From: Phycisphaerales bacterium
GTDB lineage: Bacteria; Planctomycetota; Phycisphaerae; Phycisphaerales; SM1A02
Assembly (NCBI GenBank): GCA_030748575.1
Contig: JASMLR010000002.1
Coordinates: forward strand, 230,069-294,068
Reading direction: 5' to 3'
DNA: 64,000 nucleotides
Shown: piece after piece, positions 61,939 to 64,000 of the stretch
Layout: each line of letters starts with the position of its first letter
Numbering within the stretch: the first letter of the stretch is position 1
Program-made: the position numbers and the translations under genes
Notes under the pieces: generated by a model
Told to the model about the DNA's origin: nothing
The model's database searches: none
What the model saw: the letters and a program-made list of their open reading frames with translations, nothing else

Positions 61939-62540
61939 TCGGGGGGCTCCGGGACGTCGTGTATATGAGTCCGCTTGCCTGCCCAAACGCACAGGATTTC
62001 GACGGCCGTCTGTGCGCCGGCGCCTGCTGCGATGGCGAACTGGCTCGATCCACCTCCAAGCAGGCCGGCGACGCGCAGTTCTTCGCTGACGCAGTAAACC
62101 CCGTCGTGCTCAAGCATGATGCGGTCGGGTTTACCGCCGCGGGGGTGCGGCGAAGGCGTACACGCAAGTCCCTCAATCTCCCAACGCTTGAAGCCTGTGG
62201 CCAGGACGAGCGTCGCGGCTGTCCACGCGCGGCCGGACGCCGCCGTGACGGTCCAGCGTTCATCGGACCTCGATACGGTTGTGACGCGATCGGACTCCAG
62301 AGAGGCGACGCCGTACTGCAGGGCCTGCGCTCGCATGCCTGCCAAGATGTCGCTTCCCAAGGCGCCGATGGGCACGCCCGGGGCATTGCAGAGTCTGGCC
62401 TTGCCGAGGTCACTCATCCCGTCGTCGATGATCAGGATGCGTCGGTCCTTGAACCACGGCTTGGCGTGCGCGGAAGCGAGCGTCATGGCGCAGGCCAGTC
62501 CGCCGACCCCGCCACCGATGATGAGCACGTCGCACGTCAT
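61932..62540 (-). CDS. Short thioredoxin-reductase-like flavoprotein lacking the NADPH domain
   Basis: 202 residues from ATG 62540. DVLIIGGGVGGLACAMTLASA is an FAD-binding Rossmann motif; LVLATGFKRWEIEGL is the ATG motif; GVYCVSEELRVAGLLGGGSSQFAIAAGAGAQTAV resembles the C-terminal FAD motif. In thioredoxin reductases the NADPH domain with CxxC lies between the last two blocks. Here they are joined by only about 30 residues and no CxxC is seen. It probably holds FAD but needs another electron donor. TATCTT ends 7 nt before the ATG, fitting a leaderless mRNA. Confidence 0.75.
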   Translation of the reverse strand: MTCDVLIIGGGVGGLACAMTLASAHAKPWFKDRRILIIDDGMSDLGKARLCNAPGVPIGALGSDILAGMRAQALQYGVASLESDRVTTVSRSDERWTVTAASGRAWTAATLVLATGFKRWEIEGLACTPSPHPRGGKPDRIMLEHDGVYCVSEELRVAGLLGGGSSQFAIAAGAGAQTAVEILCVWAGKRTHIHDVPEPPEC

Positions 62541-62568
62541 GATGTAGAAGATAGCCCCGCGGGCTGAG

Positions 62569-63123
62569 TCACTGCGTCCAGTACCGTGTGCCCGCAAGCC
62601 CGTCGATGCTCTCGGAGTTGTGCTCCCGGGTGAATGCGCGGACCTTGTCCTCGCCCCATTCCCGGGCGTGGTGGGGGAGGTCTTCGCGGTGTCCCTGGAA
62701 CGCGTACTTCGGCACGCCGAACCCGCACGATGTCGAGACGCGAGCGATATGAAGCCGGATGATGCCGCGGGTGCCGGGCAGGTCCGGAAAGTGTGAACGG
62801 AGCGCGGCGAAGTCGTCGTGATCGGGTTCGATCACCTCGCCTCGCCCGTGCAGGCGAAGCAGTTTGGGCTTCTCATCGAACGAGCAGAACATGATGCACA
62901 GGCGGGCGTTCTCTCGAAGGTGCGCCGTCGTCTCGATGCCGCTTCCCCAGCAGTCCAGATAGGCGACGGTCTGATCGTCGATGATGGCAAACGTCCCTCG
63001 GAGCCCCTTCGGGGAGACGTTGACGTGCCCATCCGCTGCCAGCGGCGCGGTCGCGACGAAGAACATCTCCTGCGCTTCGATGAGTGTGCGGTGTGCATCA
63101 CTGATCGTGGTGTCGTGTGACAT
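62569..63123 (-). CDS. Pyridoxamine-5'-phosphate-oxidase-fold flavin-binding protein
   Basis: 184 residues from ATG 63123, with GGGAGG seven nt upstream (the longer GTG start at 63129 is rejected). The split-barrel PNPOx-like pattern is HRTLIEAQEMFFVATAPLAADGHVNVSPKG, quoted in part as FFVATAPLAADGHVNVSPKG, then TVAYLDCWGSGIETTAHL and LCIMFCSFDEKPKLLRLHGRGEVI. Such proteins bind FMN or F420 or heme and reduce small molecules; the real ligand is unknown. True PNPOx residues for PLP binding are not clear. The palindromic AT-rich element lies directly upstream. Confidence 0.88.
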   Translation of the reverse strand: MSHDTTISDAHRTLIEAQEMFFVATAPLAADGHVNVSPKGLRGTFAIIDDQTVAYLDCWGSGIETTAHLRENARLCIMFCSFDEKPKLLRLHGRGEVIEPDHDDFAALRSHFPDLPGTRGIIRLHIARVSTSCGFGVPKYAFQGHREDLPHHAREWGEDKVRAFTREHNSESIDGLAGTRYWTQ

Positions 63124-63136
63124 CGTCACCCTCCCA

Positions 63137-63230
63137 ACCGCCGGTCACTTTATCTCTCTGCCACACAATAACTTACAAAAACGCAAAAGCGTAAGCCCTG
63201 CAGTGACAAGCACATAAAGTGACCGGCGGT
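63137..63230. repeat. 94-bp AT-rich palindromic element with 17-bp inverted arms
   Basis: ACCGCCGGTCACTTTAT (63137-63153) is repeated perfectly inverted as ATAAAGTGACCGGCGGT (63214-63230). The 60-bp interior is AT-rich against a GC-rich background and contains nested CTTAC...GTAAG with ACGC-AAAA-GCGT inside. No target-site duplication is obvious. It looks like a MITE or a large regulatory hairpin between the dockerin-like gene and the PNPOx-fold gene. Confidence 0.8.
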
Positions 63231-63241
63231 CAGTTCGGGGC

Positions 63242-64000
63242 TCAGCACGGCCCCCACGCAGCAATGACCGCGAGCAGGTCGTCCGTGCCGACGGTGCCGT
63301 CGCCGTTGACGTCGGCCGGGCTGCCGGCGGCGCCCCAGTCGGCGATCACGGCGAGCAGATCGTCGGTGTCGACGAAGCCGCTGCCGTCCACGTCGCCCGC
63401 GCACGGGTCGGGATCGGTGCAGTCCACACCCTGCGCGACGAGTTGCACGCCGTCGATGTGCCAGCCGGTGTACGTGTTGAAGAAGTCATCCACGCTGTCG
63501 AACGTGAAGGAGAGGGTGGCGGTGTCGCCGGAAATCGAGTCGATGTCGATTACGCGGGTCTGCCATCCACCATCGGGCGTCCGCTCAAGAATCTCGCTGT
63601 TGAGTTCGACCTGCGCGATGTCATAGGCGCTTTCATTTTCAGTCTCGAGATGGGAACAGAATGAGAGTTGGTACGGGCCGGCGACGCCGTCCACATTGAT
63701 GACGGGCGATCGGAGCGTGCCGGAGACGGCCTCTATGTCGTCATAGTCGCACGTGGCGTCCTGACCGAAGTACATGACGCCGCCCTCGCCGCAGCCGTCG
63801 CTTCCGGCGCAGGCGGTCGTGGCTTCGTGCCAGAAGCCGCTGGCGAGCCATCCCGCAGGAAGGCCGCCATTGAAGTCCGCCTCGAAGATGACGGTCTCCG
63901 TGAGCGTGCCGATGAGCAGGTGGTACTGGTCGCCTGGCGCGCCGTGGGGCAGGGTCGCTACACCACCGCCGTCGCCGGTGGCCTCGATGAACCAACTGAC
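63242..64000 (-). CDS. Dockerin-tailed secreted protein (3' part, truncated by window edge)
   Basis: The frame is open to the window end, so at least 252 residues are present and the N-terminus is missing. FEADFNGGLPAGW and FWHEATTACAGSDGC suggest a beta-sandwich 'choice-of-anchor' or MAM-like domain, as found next to secreted peptidases, with YDIAQVELNSEIL and TLSFTFDSVDDFFNTYTGW further on. Two dockerin-type repeats follow: DVDGSGFVDTDDLLAVIADWG and DVNGDGTVGTDDLLAVIAAWG, quoted in part here as VDTDDLLAVIADWG and VGTDDLLAVIAAWG. The last residues are GPC. It is related in style to the tails at 3435 and 8577. Confidence 0.82.
   Translation of the reverse strand, partial: VSWFIEATGDGGGVATLPHGAPGDQYHLLIGTLTETVIFEADFNGGLPAGWLASGFWHEATTACAGSDGCGEGGVMYFGQDATCDYDDIEAVSGTLRSPVINVDGVAGPYQLSFCSHLETENESAYDIAQVELNSEILERTPDGGWQTRVIDIDSISGDTATLSFTFDSVDDFFNTYTGWHIDGVQLVAQGVDCTDPDPCAGDVDGSGFVDTDDLLAVIADWGAAGSPADVNGDGTVGTDDLLAVIAAWGPC

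Noticed and set aside
63137-63230. Integron attC site
   Set aside because: The arms lack the RYYYAAC/GTTRRRY core sites and no integrase is nearby.

Overview
The window reads as a GC-rich chromosomal segment of a planctomycete, most likely of class Phycisphaerae. This is inferred from protein style, since no rRNA is present. The pointers are: several secreted proteins ending in dockerin-like DxNxDGxVxxxDLL repeats; GACC-type Cys-rich repeat modules; a PSC1-type 'planctomycete cytochrome c'; an H-X9-DG (DUF1559) pseudopilin; and a large one-piece type II secretion operon. No insertion sequence, prophage or CRISPR array was seen.

Layout. 1-4.3 kb: the 3' end of mutL converges on a minus-strand run of a cobalamin-riboswitch-led surface protein, a pseudopilin, a Bfd-like ferredoxin, moeA and moaD. 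4.3-8.6 kb: the B12 riboswitch and divergent promoters, a secreted HEAT protein, tRNA-Thr(CGT), a LolA-like protein and a 137-bp tandem repeat. 8.6-13.6 kb: a large secreted trypsin-like mosaic protein, a cytochrome-type membrane protein, a small lipoprotein, a YjbQ protein and a 59-residue membrane protein missed by the ORF track. 13.6-20 kb: an HTH/thioredoxin-like pair, sucC followed by HAD, DUF418 and an unknown gene, a Gfo/Idh-like protein and RNase P RNA. 20-23 kb: an M28 peptidase, pgpA and pgsA. 23.2-29.8 kb: nuoJKLMN, the proton-pumping membrane arm of Complex I. 29.8-35.7 kb: a membrane protein, a DUF255 protein, an asparaginase-domain protein and a POT transporter.

35.7-51.4 kb is one minus-strand type II secretion operon, read from its 5' end: secreted protein, gspE, F, G, H, I, J, K, L-like, M-like, a C/P-like protein with a Cys module, the secretin gspD, and a lipoprotein. 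Most junctions are 4-bp overlaps, implying translational coupling. 51.5-64 kb: a lone CoA-transferase A subunit, an MFS transporter, an ABC exporter pair with a LolA-like gene, B12-dependent metH, an RRM protein, a BNR-repeat protein, a short flavoprotein, a PNPOx-fold protein, a 94-bp palindromic AT-rich element, and the 3' end of another dockerin-like secreted protein.

How it fits together. The cell makes or imports cobalamin (metH plus a riboswitch) and molybdenum cofactor (moeA, moaD), and respires through Complex I. It exports multidomain, dockerin-tailed proteins, plausibly through the encoded type II machine. Complete enzyme sets are split: sucC lacks sucD, the CoA-transferase A subunit lacks B, and nuoJ-N lacks nuoA-I. 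Many apparent monocistronic starts carry a TANNNT hexamer only 6-7 nt before the start codon, which suggests leaderless transcription is common here.
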